This document shows, in pieces, positions 48,598 through 58,953 of a DNA stretch of 64,000 bases. Location: contig OZ231127.1 in NCBI GenBank assembly GCA_965153355.1, forward strand, positions 76,694,001-76,758,000. Direction: 5' to 3'. The position numbers were made by a program, and so were the translations under genes. Below the pieces are notes generated by a model. It was not told where the DNA came from. It saw nothing but the letters and a program-made list of their open reading frames with translations, and ran no database searches. The stretch's first letter is position 1. Each line of letters starts with the position of its first letter. Source of the DNA: Flaccisagitta enflata (Eukaryota > Chaetognatha > Sagittoidea > Aphragmophora).

Positions 48598-48745
48598 TGA
48601 GGTCGAAATTCTAAGAAAGCTAAACACAGGGAAATTTTGCATTTTAAAAAACATAGTTCTCTCTGTAATCGATTTTGGAAGAGAACTATGTTCTTTGTTT
48701 TTTCATTTTTACATTTCCTATGCAAATTTAGAATTTCGACCAGCC
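48598..48745. repeat. Conserved stem-loop inside repeat R copy 2
   Basis: GGTCGAAATTCTAA is inverted at the far end, and the inner stem ACATAGTTCTCT/AGAGAACTATGT is as in 18464-18606. Conservation of both stems between diverged copies is notable. Confidence 0.7.
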
Positions 48746-49104
48746 CCTTGTCAGTAACCAAAAATAAGATAAGTATAGATTTTCAAAACAATTTTTTTGG
48801 TAACATTGGCTAAACTTGGTCCTCTTGCTAAGTAAATGCAAATTTTTCTTTTAAATATGATGTCTGAGCTATCTCAATCACTTTTATTCATTTATTTTTA
48901 GATTTTAATATATACATTTCTTCTATTTTGACCTTCTTTGAAATACAAATGTTGCCTTTGGAGGGAAGCTGTCATATATGAAAAAGAAATCAAGGTCTTA
49001 AACGACGGCATCTTTTGTATGGTCGAGCAAATTCAAAGAGGCGAAAAAAAACATCACATTTGATGAAATCGCTACATATAATAGGACATGAAAGTCAAAA
49101 ATTT

Positions 49105-49107
<3 letters not shown>

Positions 49108-49166
<59 letters not shown>

Positions 49167-49200
49167 TCGCGCGTGCGTGTTTTTGTGTGTGTTTGTGTGG
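49108..49200. repeat. (GT)n array
   Basis: GT dinucleotide repeat with a GCGTTCGCGCGTGCG interruption near its end. Confidence 0.95.
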
Positions 49201-49856
49201 GTGTTGAGGGGGAGCTCTCTCTGTAAAATGTGTGTGTTTTTCACCTTTGCTCTCGCTCTCCTATATCGCTCTATGATTAAAGAAACTTCATAGGATGATC
49301 ATTGATCAAGTAATGGCGAGTGTCTGAGTGAGCTCCAAAAGGGGCACAATTGCTCACAAATACATTGTCTGACAAGACTGCTAAATTAGTATTTTGATCC
49401 ATAAGGGTTTCGATTCCATATTGCCACAAAATCTCTGCCCCATTTCCATTTCATGTTTTATAATCAATCTCTCATTTCTCTTTCGTTGTATACATAATTG
49501 TAGGAATACGATTAGATGGTTGGACAAAGGAATATACACCAAGACTTCATCGAACCTTCATTTCGAGATTAGTTACGCGCGGTCACCCATCTGAACTACA
49601 ACTACCTCAATCCACTACACAACTAGAACTCAATTAAACCGCCACCGGTGAATATATTAAAGATTCAAAACCCTGTGCGGCCCGGCAATTTTTACCTGTG
49701 CTGAATTTTTTGCCCCGTGAACTGACCATGAAGTAAAAATCAAAGCGTTGTTTTTTGGTAGATTGGTTAGCTTAGTCTGGCCGGTCAACTGCCCATTTGT
49801 TAGTTCAACAGCCTAATGCAATCATCACAAAGCAAAATAATATTTTTGATTGCAGT

Positions 49857-50031
49857 CATGTGACTTCTCAAGAGGCTGTGTGTGCCCATTGGTCCGTCAG
49901 TCCGTCCGTAAATCTATCCATCAGCCCAGTTGTCTGTAATGCTCAAATCGAAAAGTGTTAAAACGCGCATTTCCACCCCTCCCCAACTGTCCGGGACTAG
50001 TACTACTAGTAACAGTGTATCCAGCCATGTT
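49857..50031 (+). mobile_element. Family H element, subfamily B, decayed copy B4
   Basis: CAAGAGGCTGTG, GTCCGTCAGTCC and TCGAAAAGTGTTAAAACGCG are followed by CACCCCTCCCCA and GTATCCAGCCATGTT, in the subfamily B order. The hairpin is lost. Confidence 0.65.
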
Positions 50032-50785
50032 AATCATCAGTCCCTGCTCAAATACACAGGGTCACTGACTGATGCTTTGTTTTTCGACAGTTACTCTCAT
50101 GGTAGCTGCGTCCATCAGGAGACACCTCAGAAGAGCGGGATATGTCAAAAACATTTGTTTCCACTGAAAGTTTAACAAAGAGCAGGGTAAGTCGCATTTG
50201 GACATTGTCAAACTAGTGCCCCGCGGATGCAACAGTGAGTTCTTCCAACCCACTCAAAATGTTGCAACGTTCCTTTTGCACAATCGTATCGACCGGCGAC
50301 TAACCCATTGCTAAGGTCGTGAGACACGTTGATATTATCCCTTTTCGTGGCGCCCATGTAGCACCATAAACGAATTTGTTTCATTTTTTGTTGATATCGC
50401 TTTTGTTCTGCAATTAACAAGCTTTTCTATGAGACAACTTTGCTTTTATTTTCATTCTATCTGTAGAAACTTTCTTTGCACAAGTTGTATCATTTTCATT
50501 TAGAACAGCAGCAAGACAGATTAAACTTCGAGAAATGGTTTTATCTGGCCAGAAGCCTTTGTTCTTGTTTTGCATCAGGGGTAGAGGAAACACCAGTTGT
50601 TAGATACCAACAGATATGGTGATTTAGCATACAGCTCCTCATCTAATCAGTTTTGGTCTATTCACTAGCTGCGACTTACTCTTATTGTGTTTCAGTGTTT
50701 ATGAAAGTCTCTCTCTCTCTCTCTCTCTAATGAAGCCTCACAAATTTTTAGACGTTTTTTGAACTTTACCCACCCCCCTTCCCAG
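50032..50785. other. Upstream region of the NLR gene
   Basis: No exon was recognised. A polypyrimidine tract ending CCCCCCTTCCCAG (50785) just before the NLR start looks like a 3' splice site, so a 5' UTR exon may lie upstream. A (CT)n of about 9 units lies at 50710-50728. Confidence 0.4.
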
Positions 50786-50798
50786 GGATAGGATCACC

Positions 50799-53067
50799 AT
50801 GGATACCTCCGGTTCAGATGAACTAGACCACTCTAGAAAAGATGAACAACAACAAGAACAACAACCGATTTCTACAACAGTTGATGGCAACAGCAGCATT
50901 GAGACCAACTTCACAGCGAATACGATAACATATTATGGAGAACCACCCCAAAAACGTTCAAAGACCTCGCGCGTATCGCATGTAGTATCCGATGAGGAAA
51001 AAGATACTTGGATACGTCAAAATGTATACTTCTATGAATTCTTCCGGAAGATATTCAGTGAAGTGTTTCTTGACAAAATGGAAATCGCGGATCAAAGTCT
51101 GAAAGCTATCATCAAAAAGCTCTCAACAGCAGATTTTTTATCAAATCAGACTGTAAACCAAATCGAAGAAGTGCGGCAGGACCTGATCAAGCTGCCTAGT
51201 GTTGGTTCTCATGTCCGTTGGGACAAAATTGACACGCTGACCAAGGAGGTAATTCATGAAGTTAACAAAAAATGTCAGGAGAAGACAAATTCTGTTTTCA
51301 ATCAAGGATTTTGCATCTCTTGGGCAAAGGAAAAGTTAGTAGGCTGGATAGACATTATCAATCTCCAAAATGGTCTTCAGGATGAGCCAGAGGCGCGTAA
51401 AATTTTGCGTATGTTCGGCAAGGAAAATTCTTCGTTCAGCAGGATCGGTGCTAGTAGTGTATCGCTTCCTTCCTTCTTTTCCTTCCCTTCCTTTTCTTTC
51501 CTCTCCCTCTTTTCCTCCCTCCCTCTCCTCCCTTCTTTCTTTTCCTTCCTGGGGGGAAAAAAACGTTACGTACCGAGGCCAGAGTTGGAGAAGAAAGTCA
51601 AGAATGCACTGACCGATCCAAATAATAAGCTATTTTATGTCCATGGAAACGTTGGGTGTGGAAAGTCATTTTTACTTAATGAAAACATGACAGATAACAT
51701 GAAATCGATTCCTGTTCACCTTCCTGATTCGATACCCAACGAAATAACGAAAATTGTCATAGAACAGTTTGCAGAAGAGATTTTAAATCTTTTGAATGAC
51801 TCACGGGACTTATGTCCTAGAACATTTCCATCGGTCCACTTGAAAAATTTCTTACAGGACAAATGCGACAAATTCGATGCTACACAGCAAGAAAAACGAG
51901 TCACAACCCTCATCTTTGATCCATGCGATGATGTATTAATGTCAGAGAAGGTCATTTTAGAGCTAAATAAGTTTCTTGATAGTTTAATGATTACAAATAC
52001 TTCATTTGTTCTTGTTTCTAGCTTGAACGTGGAAAAATTTTTGAACGAATGCGAAAGTCTTACTGTCCCATCATTTTCCAGGGTGGAAAGTATTCAGTAC
52101 CTACAACAAGTGTTTCACCCTGATAAACCGGAAAACATCTTCCATGAATTTTCATATGACACAATTGCCGAAATATCAGGTGACAATCCAAAGGTTTTGA
52201 ATATCTTATCTTCCGCGCTGAAGCAAAAGGTAAAAAGGCGGGGGAGCCTTAGTCGCGAAGACTTAAACCATATGCTTGGAAAAGAAGAGTCAGAGATTAA
52301 AGGGAAGGTTGAGATGGATGATATCATCTTGGGAAGAATCAAAAGCTTGGATCACACGGCAACGATTCTTCTTGAGGCTATTTCCTTATACCCTGAAAGT
52401 TTTTGCTACAAAGAGGTTTTGGACCTTCTTGATATTGACGCGGTTTACAACTCTTTACTTATGAAGGATGCAGAAGAGCGACAACGCTTGGGTGCTGGAG
52501 AAGAAAATCAGAAACCTAACAAAAACGAGACATTTGAAAAGGTGAAAGAAATGGCAGCTAACCTAAAAGGAACGTCAAAACCTGAACTGAGTAACAGATG
52601 TGATGCTGCTCTGGAACAACTCGAAAGAGGGTCTATGATAGAAAATGTTGGAAACGCACGATACAGATTAGATCCATATGTCAAAAGAGTTGCATTCAAG
52701 CATTTTGGAAACAACCCGTTTGAAGATTTGAAGGTTTGTTTTGGTAGAACAGAAATTAGGAAAATGATAGCACCTCAAAATACCAGCACAAAAAGGCTTA
52801 ATCGTGAGCTGAGACAAGTTGTTGCAATGATGCTTAACATATACCCAAAAGATCAGCCATCAAAGATTCTCAATTACTCACAGCAACAAATCCGCCAAGT
52901 CTTTGCGGACATTCCCGAGGCCAACGTCGATAATGTCGTTTCTGGCTTCCAACAGAATCAAGTATTTTACAGTCCAAGCGAATATTTTGCTGCCTGTAAA
53001 CTTGTCGCTGAAGCATTTGACATCACACAGATTCCTTTTCCGCAAGCTTTTTCTAAACCACAACGGC

Positions 53068-53131
<64 letters not shown>

Positions 53132-53133
53132 GC

Positions 53134-53179
<46 letters not shown>

Positions 53180-53198
53180 GCAACAACAACAACAACAC
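50799..53198 (+). CDS. NLR-like protein, N-terminal part: STAND P-loop NTPase plus polyQ
   Basis: The ATG has a good context (CACCATGG) and follows a probable 3' splice site by 13 bp. Residues 1-65 are polar with a basic patch (PPQKRSKTSR). Residues 70-200 are predicted helical and might be a death-fold-like or other adaptor region; that is unproven. The NTPase module has Walker A GNVGCGKS (283-290), a Walker B-like TTLIFDPCDD (about 369-378) and a strand-Ser-Ser in the sensor 1 position (VLVSSL, lacking the usual Arg). SGDNPKVLNIL (about 461-471) fits the GxP motif of the ARC1 segment, and ILLEAISLYPESF begins a winged-helix-like part. This fits the NB-ARC/STAND class that switches oligomeric state on nucleotide exchange. 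A polyQ of 43 codons (53067-53195) follows. Residues of about 224-260 are a pyrimidine-tract-derived Phe/Ser/Leu run, either an in-frame microsatellite or a missed short intron. The coding sequence once continued at 56963; a LINE now separates the two. Confidence 0.75.
51455..51552 (+). repeat. Polypyrimidine tract within the NLR frame
   Basis: About 95 bp of TTCC/CTCC sequence keeps the frame open and inserts a hydrophobic Phe/Ser/Leu run just before the first NTPase. No AG acceptor follows immediately, so an intron is possible but not well supported. Confidence 0.6.
53067..53195 (+). repeat. (CAA)n polyQ tract, 5' side of the LINE
   Basis: 43 in-frame codons, nearly all CAA with a few CAG. 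It ends in CAACAC, and the same CAACAC ends the 3' tract at 56992. Confidence 0.95.
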
Positions 53199-56100
53199 CG
53201 AAGACGCAAATCTGGACGGGAATTGACACTTTTCTTTCTACTCTCGCTTCTGACTCTGAGTCCCAACGTGTTATCACAAAGTTTGACTGTTCGCTGTTGT
53301 TATGAATTCTCATCGGCCTTCAACTCGGATATTCTTTTGCCGTCATGCAACTCATTCTTCCCGTCGACTTATCCAAATAACGACATTCTCTGCTGCGGCG
53401 ACATCAAATCCCATCCGGGGCCGACGACGACAACATCAACTGCACCAACGACAGCATCGTCATCAGCACCAACAACAGCAACGCCGAATTCAAATTCATC
53501 AACAACAGCATCAACCTCATCTTTGCGTCGCACTCAACGCTCTTCGGTCTCTAGCAACGGGTCAAAAAGAAAATGCGCTTTTCCGTGTACAGTGTGTTAT
53601 AAGGGTGTGACAAAGGCCAGTAAAGCAGTGTCATGTGATGGATGCGGACAATGGACTCACGTTAGATGCACGTCGTTGATCTCGCTCGACTTCTATCAAA
53701 CGTGCGTCACTAACGGTGGCGAAATTCCGTTCACATGTGACATCTGCGACTGGGCATCGCTTCCTTTCAACGACGCCGACATCGACGACGGTCTTGGGAT
53801 CTCGACAGGTGTAACAACGGCACCTGTATCTTCGTCGTCTCTGCCGATCCCTCCACTTCCCAAGGTTCTTCTTCAAAAAGGTCTACACTTCCTCCACGCT
53901 AATACACGATCATTACTTCCCAAAATCTCGGAGATTCGTCTTCTTCTTTCACGGACAAAGGCTTCTGTATTCGCGGTTTCGGAAACGTGGATCGATTCCT
54001 CAATCGGCGACGGAGAAATTGCGCTCCCCGGCTTCAATGTAGTACGGCATGACAGGGATCGAACTGGCGGCGGTGTAGCTCTCTACATTCGAGACAACAT
54101 CTCTTTCAACCCTCGACCCGACCTTGCGGTAAACGGCATGGAAGCGGTTTGGGTTGAGTTGCTTCTACCGCGGACGAAAGGCATTTTGGCGTGCGCATGC
54201 TATCGTCCGCCATCTGATGGTGACTTTCTCTCAAAGTTGGAGCAATCTCTCTCCAAAGTCGAAATAGGAAAAGAACTGCTTATCCTCGGCGATTTGAATA
54301 TTAATGTAGGTCAGTCATCCCCATTGGTTTCAAAGTATATTGATATTCTTAATGTGTACAATTGTTCTCAAATAATTTCAGAATCAACAAGGGTAACTCC
54401 ATCATGTTCATCTGTATTAGATCATATTATTGTAAATAGTACGGATAAAATTAAGGAATCTGGTGTTATTGATTACGGTTTTAGTGACCACCTTGTTACT
54501 TTTTGTTCTAGAGGAGCAATAAAAGAGGTTTTTTCTGGTTCAGTTACAAAGAAGATACGGTCGTTTAAAAATTACAGTGCTTCTAGGTTTGTTTCTGAGC
54601 TGTCTAAGATAGATTGGTCTCCTGTTCTTACGTCTAATGATGTGGATTATTGCCTAAATGAATTTTCACGTCTTTTTAAAAGTGTGATAGATTTTGTTGC
54701 CCCTGTTCGTGAGATTCGTGTAAAACAACGTTCAAATCCATGGATAAATTCTCACATCTTAACGGGTATTCGCGAGCGTGATAAGTTGTTGTCTCAATTC
54801 AAACGCAATAAGGATTCATCTGTATATGAAGCATACTGTAAGGTTCGAAACTCAGTACAAAGAGACATTAAGAGAGCCAAGGCAAATTACTTTTTGAATA
54901 AGGTTAAGCAAAGTAGTGGAAACTCGGACAAACTATGGCGTCTTTTAAAGTCTCTTGGGTACTCGAGTGGTTGTACTACAAGTAAGATCGTTTTAGAGGA
55001 AAATGGCATCAAAGTTTTTGATTCTTTAAAAGTGGCGGAGATTTTTAATTGCTATTACACAAAGGTTGCGGCAAATCTAGTCCGATTACTTCCTAGTCCT
55101 TCTGGCATTTTCTCTGTCGCAAGTACAGCATTTACAAACTTTTATCGCGGAAAAATTGGCTTGCGTGATCATTTTGTTCTTACACCCGTTTCCAGTCAAT
55201 TTGTATTAAAGCAATTGAATGCCCTTAATCCGAAAAAGGCTGTAGGATTAGATGATATACCTTCTGTTTTTCTTCGTGACGGCGCCTGTATCATTGTTAA
55301 ACCAATTCAGCACATTGTAAACATGTCTATTCTGACAGAGGTTGTTCCTTGTGGTTTTAAGCAAGCGAGGGTGACGCCACTTTACAAAAAGGGTTCCACT
55401 TTAGAGGCTGGTAATTATAGACCAGTTAGTGTATTGAGTGTTCTTTCGAAGGTTTTGGAACGCGCTGTACATGTTCAATTAACGGAATACTTAAATAAAA
55501 GAGATTTGTTATACAAGAACCAATCAGGCTTCCGGGGGTCCTACTCTACGGATACTTGCTTGATTGGTCTGTCTGATTTTATTAAGTCTGAAATTGGACA
55601 CGGACGCCTGGTTGGCCTTGTCATGATCGATCTTCAAAAGGCCTTCGATACTGTAGACCATAGTATTTTATTGGACAAAATGAAGGCAATGGGCGTTTCC
55701 AGTTTACCATGGTTTCATTCGTATCTTTCTGGGAGAACTCAGTGTGTAGAGGTAGATGGCGTCCGTTCAGATTTTGCAAATGTCACATGCGGGGTACCGC
55801 AGGGTTCTATTTTGGGTCCTCTGTTGTTCCTGATGTATATCAATGACATGCATAGAAGTGTAGATTGTCGATTGAGTTTATACGCTGACGACTCTGCTTT
55901 GGTCTTTTCTCATTGTGATCCCTCATTTATTTCCGAGAAACTCAGTCTTGAATTGTCTAGATGTAAAACATGGCTTATAGACAATAAATTATCATTGCAT
56001 ATTGGTAAGACAGAATGCATTTTATTTGGCACTGGTAGAAAGCTAAAACGGGCTGATGACTTCCAGGTGGTTTGTGACGGTACGTTAGTCAAACGAGTGT

Positions 56101-56717
56101 CATCTGTCAAATATCTTGGTGTTCAACTTGATGAGTATTTCAAATTTTCGGTCCATGTCTCTGAACTTATCAAAAAATGTGCCGGTCGTATTGCCTTCTT
56201 GTATCGTAATTTATCTCTTCTTGATTTGGACTGCCGTAGAATTTTGTGCAATTCCCTCATCCAACCACATCTTGACTACTGTTGTTCTTCCTGGTATTCT
56301 CCCCTCACTCAACAACTCAAGAACCGCCTTGACGTAATCAAAAGGCGCATGGTAAAATTAGTATATTCCAAGAGTCACTTTTATCATGTTACGTCTAGTG
56401 ATCTCAAAAGTCTTTCTTGGCTATCAGTCCCAGATCGTGTCAGATTTTTTAAATTGGTGCACGTTTTCAAGATACGAGCCGGAAATGCACCAGATTATTT
56501 GTCCATCGATTTTCAACCTATTGCTCAAAGTCACACGCACAATACTCGACATAGCTCTCACAATTACTTTGTTTCAAGACAAGTAGCGATGTCCCCAAAG
56601 TCTTTCGCATTCTCTGCCATTAAGGGGTGGAACTGTCTCCCCGAACCCTTAAAAAGCATAGAGTCTCTTCAATGTTTCAAAAAACGGCTAAAGGAGCATA
56701 TTTTTGATACATATTAG
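53199..56717 (+). CDS. LINE polyprotein: 2A-like motif, PHD finger, AP endonuclease, reverse transcriptase
   Basis: The frame is continuous with the upstream NLR frame, so numbering is given in the 1972-codon fused ORF. The LINE part starts at 801 and has a hydrophobic stretch, about 808-820 (TLFFLLSLLTL). Then come GDIKSHPGP (867-875), a Thr/Ser-rich linker and a Cys4-His-Cys3 PHD-type finger (about 930-985). The AP endonuclease domain follows at about 1028-1235, with HANTRSL, SETW, GDLN and SDH motifs. The RT domain has VTPLYKKG, NYRPVSVLS, DLQKAFDTVDH, GVPQGSILGPLLF and YADD (1695-1698). The C-terminal part is typical of CR1/L2/Jockey-type proteins (HTHNTRHS, WNCLPEPLK). It would nick target DNA and copy its RNA onto the 3' end. 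No Met occurs between the junction and the endonuclease, so initiation of a free LINE protein here is doubtful. Confidence 0.9.
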   Translation, partial: RRRKSGRELTLFFLLSLLTLSPNVLSQSLTVRCCYEFSSAFNSDILLPSCNSFFPSTYPNNDILCCGDIKSHPGPTTTTSTAPTTASSSAPTTATPNSNSSTTASTSSLRRTQRSSVSSNGSKRKCAFPCTVCYKGVTKASKAVSCDGCGQWTHVRCTSLISLDFYQTCVTNGGEIPFTCDICDWASLPFNDADIDDGLGISTGVTTAPVSSSSLPIPPLPKVLLQKGLHFLHANTRSLLPKISEIRLLLSRTKASVFAVSETWIDSSIGDGEIALPGFNVVRHDRDRTGGGVALYIRDNISFNPRPDLAVNGMEAVWVELLLPRTKGILACACYRPPSDGDFLSKLEQSLSKVEIGKELLILGDLNINVGQSSPLVSKYIDILNVYNCSQIISESTRVTPSCSSVLDHIIVNSTDKIKESGVIDYGFSDHLVTFCSRGAIKEVFSGSVTKKIRSFKNYSASRFVSELSKIDWSPVLTSNDVDYCLNEFSRLFKSVIDFVAPVREIRVKQRSNPWINSHILTGIRERDKLLSQFKRNKDSSVYEAYCKVRNSVQRDIKRAKANYFLNKVKQSSGNSDKLWRLLKSLGYSSGCTTSKIVLEENGIKVFDSLKVAEIFNCYYTKVAANLVRLLPSPSGIFSVASTAFTNFYRGKIGLRDHFVLTPVSSQFVLKQLNALNPKKAVGLDDIPSVFLRDGACIIVKPIQHIVNMSILTEVVPCGFKQARVTPLYKKGSTLEAGNYRPVSVLSVLSKVLERAVHVQLTEYLNKRDLLYKNQSGFRGSYSTDTCLIGLSDFIKSEIGHGRLVGLVMIDLQKAFDTVDHSILLDKMKAMGVSSLPWFHSYLSGRTQCVEVDGVRSDFANVTCGVPQGSILGPLLFLMYINDMHRSVDCRLSLYADDSALVFSHCDPSFISEKLSLELSRCKTWLIDNKLSLHIGKTECILFGTGRKLKRADDFQVVCDGTLVKRVSSVKYLGVQLDEYFKFSVHVSELIKKCAGRIAFLYRNLSLLDLDCRRILCNSLIQPHLDYCCSSWYSPLTQQLKNRLDVIKRRMVKLVYSKSHFYHVTSSDLKSLSWLSVPDRVRFFKLVHVFKIRAGNAPDYLSIDFQPIAQSHTHNTRHSSHNYFVSRQVAMSPKSFAFSAIKGWNCLPEPLKSIESLQCFKKRLKEHIFDTY
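53397..53423 (+). other. 2A-like ribosome-skipping motif, degenerate
   Basis: The residues GDIKSHPGP resemble the 2A consensus D-(V/I)-E-x-N-P-G-P. Lys replaces Glu and His replaces Asn. 2A-like sequences are known at the N-termini of some APE-type non-LTR elements of animals and in some invertebrate NLRs. The two substitutions hit strongly conserved positions, so activity is uncertain and may be lost. Confidence 0.5.
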
Positions 56718-56960
56718 TCACTTTGGTACTTAAGCCCGGCTATTCTGATAATGATTTTATCTTCAGTCTACGTGTGCGAGTTTATCATCAGTTTATGCAT
56801 GGTTTTCTTTAACTCTGTTATGTTTTTATTCTTTCTCTTTTTATGAATTTTTTTATGGACCCCATTGGAAAAAAGTTGTTACGACTTAATTGGGCTATCC
56901 TTCGATCGAACAAGCTTTAACTTGTTGCTTAAATCGTAAATAAAATTCATTCATTCATTC

Positions 56961-56962
<2 letters not shown>

Positions 56963-56991
<29 letters not shown>

Positions 56992-58303
56992 CTATACAGC
57001 TCAAACCGCGGACACGGACACATCCCAAAATACCACGCTTAAAATCAATTGTCCAAACAATACTAATCAATCTCAGATTGATCCCGTACCCAGTAGTTCA
57101 CAACGGAGCATTCCGGTTCATAATTACAATAACACAAGCCCTCTGCCTACAGGGGATTACGATTTCGCCAATCCCAACGAAGCCACTAATTCACAAACAA
57201 AAGAGACATCCAATCTCGGTCATGCCATCTCACCATTCTATACAAGTAATTTATCAAGCACAACAACACAAAATTCCATATCACAACCAAACAATGCAAA
57301 CAGCACAAGCATGAAATTACTTGATACACGTATGCAATTGCTTAATCGCGTACAGCAAGAAGGTCACATACTCATTGGTTTTGGTGATGATTCACAGTTC
57401 CAAGCAAGCAGCTCTGTTCCAGTCGAACCCCAAGGATGCAATATAAATCTTAATATAAGCGATGATTCCCATATTAATACTGCTAAAGCTGCAAACACCA
57501 TGTATAATACAGATAGTATAACCAACAATATGACCAATAATATGACCAATTACATGACCAATAATGTCAGCAATACAAATATCATTAAAACTGAAACTAC
57601 CTCTCAAGACAAACAGAAAGAGGAGATAAGAAGGGAAACAAAGAGCAAGGAGAAAAAAAAGGAGAGGGAAGAAGATTTCAAGAAAAAAATGATACAAAAT
57701 CTGATACAGTCATACAAATCGTATGGAACAATCGAGCTTCCATTCTGTGATCTTGATTACTCCTTGACTGATGTTTATATAAAAGTAAATTGTAAATGTA
57801 AGGAGTTCAACAAACTCAGATCGCGCCGGGATGGGTCAGAATCACCACCGGCGAAACGCCCCAGAAACGAGGTCAAAGACTATGAAATGGATGAAACAGG
57901 AGGTGATCCTATCATCGAGGCCACAATAAGCAACGATGAGATTGTTTCAATGGAACTGAAGCTGGCACTCATGGGACACATCAAGGAAGGGAAAAAGAGA
58001 ATTATCATTCAGGGTGACGGTGGAAGCGGTAAAACTACTTCATCTAAAAAGATCTGTTATGACTGGGCCGCAAATGAAGGAGATAAAAGAAATAAAAGTG
58101 GGAGTAAAGGAAAAGGAAAAGGAAAAGGCAAAGGCAAAGGCAAAGATGGTACAAGTGAAGAGATAATTGAAAGCAGAGAAATTGATGAGAGTGACAAGTT
58201 CTTCAAAGACAACTTCGATGTCATCGTGCGCGTGGATCTTAAAACATTGGATCTGGATAAAATAGATCCTATGGAACTGATTACCAAAACAATTGAATCT
58301 GCG
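56963..58303 (+). CDS. NLR-like protein, second part: polyQ, linker and NACHT Walker A
   Basis: In frame from (CAA)9-CAC the sequence is open with no stop: HYTAQTADTD, a Ser/Thr/Asn/Gln-rich linker, KLLDTRMQLLNRVQQEGH, then an acidic/basic helix. LIQSYKSYGTIELP and DVYIKVNCKCKEF follow, resembling the segment just before NACHT domains. A basic patch PPAKRPRNE comes next, and RIIIQGDGGSGKTT (Walker A at 58013-58039) with KKICYDWA, characteristic of NACHT. Thus this polypeptide had two different P-loop NTPase modules joined by polyQ. A (GGAAAA)n-derived Lys-Gly run (58107-58147) separates Walker A from the exon end. The exon stops at GCG-GTGAGA (donor, phase 0). A downstream ATG at 57311 might allow separate translation of this half now that the LINE separates it from the first. 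Confidence 0.75.
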
Positions 58304-58325
58304 GTGAGATGAGTGAAATCGCATA

Positions 58326-58375
58326 ATGACACACACACACACGTACGCACGCACGCACGCACGCACGCACACACA

Positions 58376-58462
<87 letters not shown>
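58326..58462. repeat. (CA)n array
   Basis: CA repeat with an internal (ACGC)n block, just inside the NLR intron. Confidence 0.95.
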
Positions 58463-58466
<4 letters not shown>

Positions 58467-58561
58467 ACATTTATCCATAATAAATTTTGCCTCTCTAAAA
58501 ACGAAGCGGAAGATATCACTGGCTTGTATCTGACTATTCCCGTGTCACATATTATTTGTGA

Positions 58562-58861
58562 TTTTAGTCGCGTGCACGCGACTCTACAGCCCTCTCTAAC
58601 CGTCTGTCGGTCGTATTGTTGGTCGGTCCATAACGCTTTGCTTTTTTTCATCATTTTCCGTCATTTTAAGTCATTTTAAGTTATTCAGAGTTATTCTAAA
58701 ACAATTTTAATTTAGTCTCTTAGTCTTTTAGTCTCCTAGTCTTTTGGTCTTTTAGTCTTTTAGGCTTTTGGTCTTTTGGTCTTTTGGTCTTTTGGTCTTT
58801 TGGTCTTATGGTCTTATGGTCTTAACAACCGCACGCGACTGTAAGGTGTTGGCCTTGTTTT
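58562..58861 (+). mobile_element. Family H element, copy A13
   Basis: The hairpin AGTCGCGTGCACGCGACT and CTACAGCCCTCTC are followed by GTCGGTCG, TTGCTTTTTTTCAT and AAGTCATT units. A (GTCTTTTG)n block (58729-58826) comes next, then CCGCACGCGACTG and TGTTGGCCTTGTTTT. The (GTCTTTTG)n body is unique to this copy. Confidence 0.85.
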
Positions 58862-58883
58862 CTTCTGTCCATCTGTGTCTGTC

Positions 58884-58889
58884 TCTTGT

Positions 58890-58950
<61 letters not shown>
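58884..58950. repeat. (CT)n array
   Basis: CT dinucleotide repeat of about 30 units. Confidence 0.95.

Positions 58951-58953
<3 letters not shown>

Larger units (their letters stand above)
48030..48980 (+). repeat. Dispersed repeat R, copy 2, split by a foldback insertion
   Basis: It aligns with the reverse complement of 17948-18900 through the landmarks listed there. It is interrupted at 48242-48556 by a foldback that copy 1 lacks, and is uninterrupted where copy 1 carries family H copy A5. Unknown identity. Confidence 0.75.
53199..56962 (+). mobile_element. CR1/L2-like non-LTR retrotransposon inserted in the NLR polyQ tract
   Basis: The insertion begins after CAC (53198) and ends in a short (ATTC)n tail (about 56946-56960). 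Beyond it, (CAA)9-CAC repeats the sequence of the left side; at least 18 bp, (CAA)5CAC, is shared exactly. A short tandem tail instead of poly(A) is typical of CR1/L2-type elements. At 3.76 kb with no initiator Met and no separate ORF1, it is probably 5'-truncated. The 3' UTR is 56718-56945. The coding part is intact through the RT and C-terminal region, which suggests a recent insertion. Confidence 0.85.
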
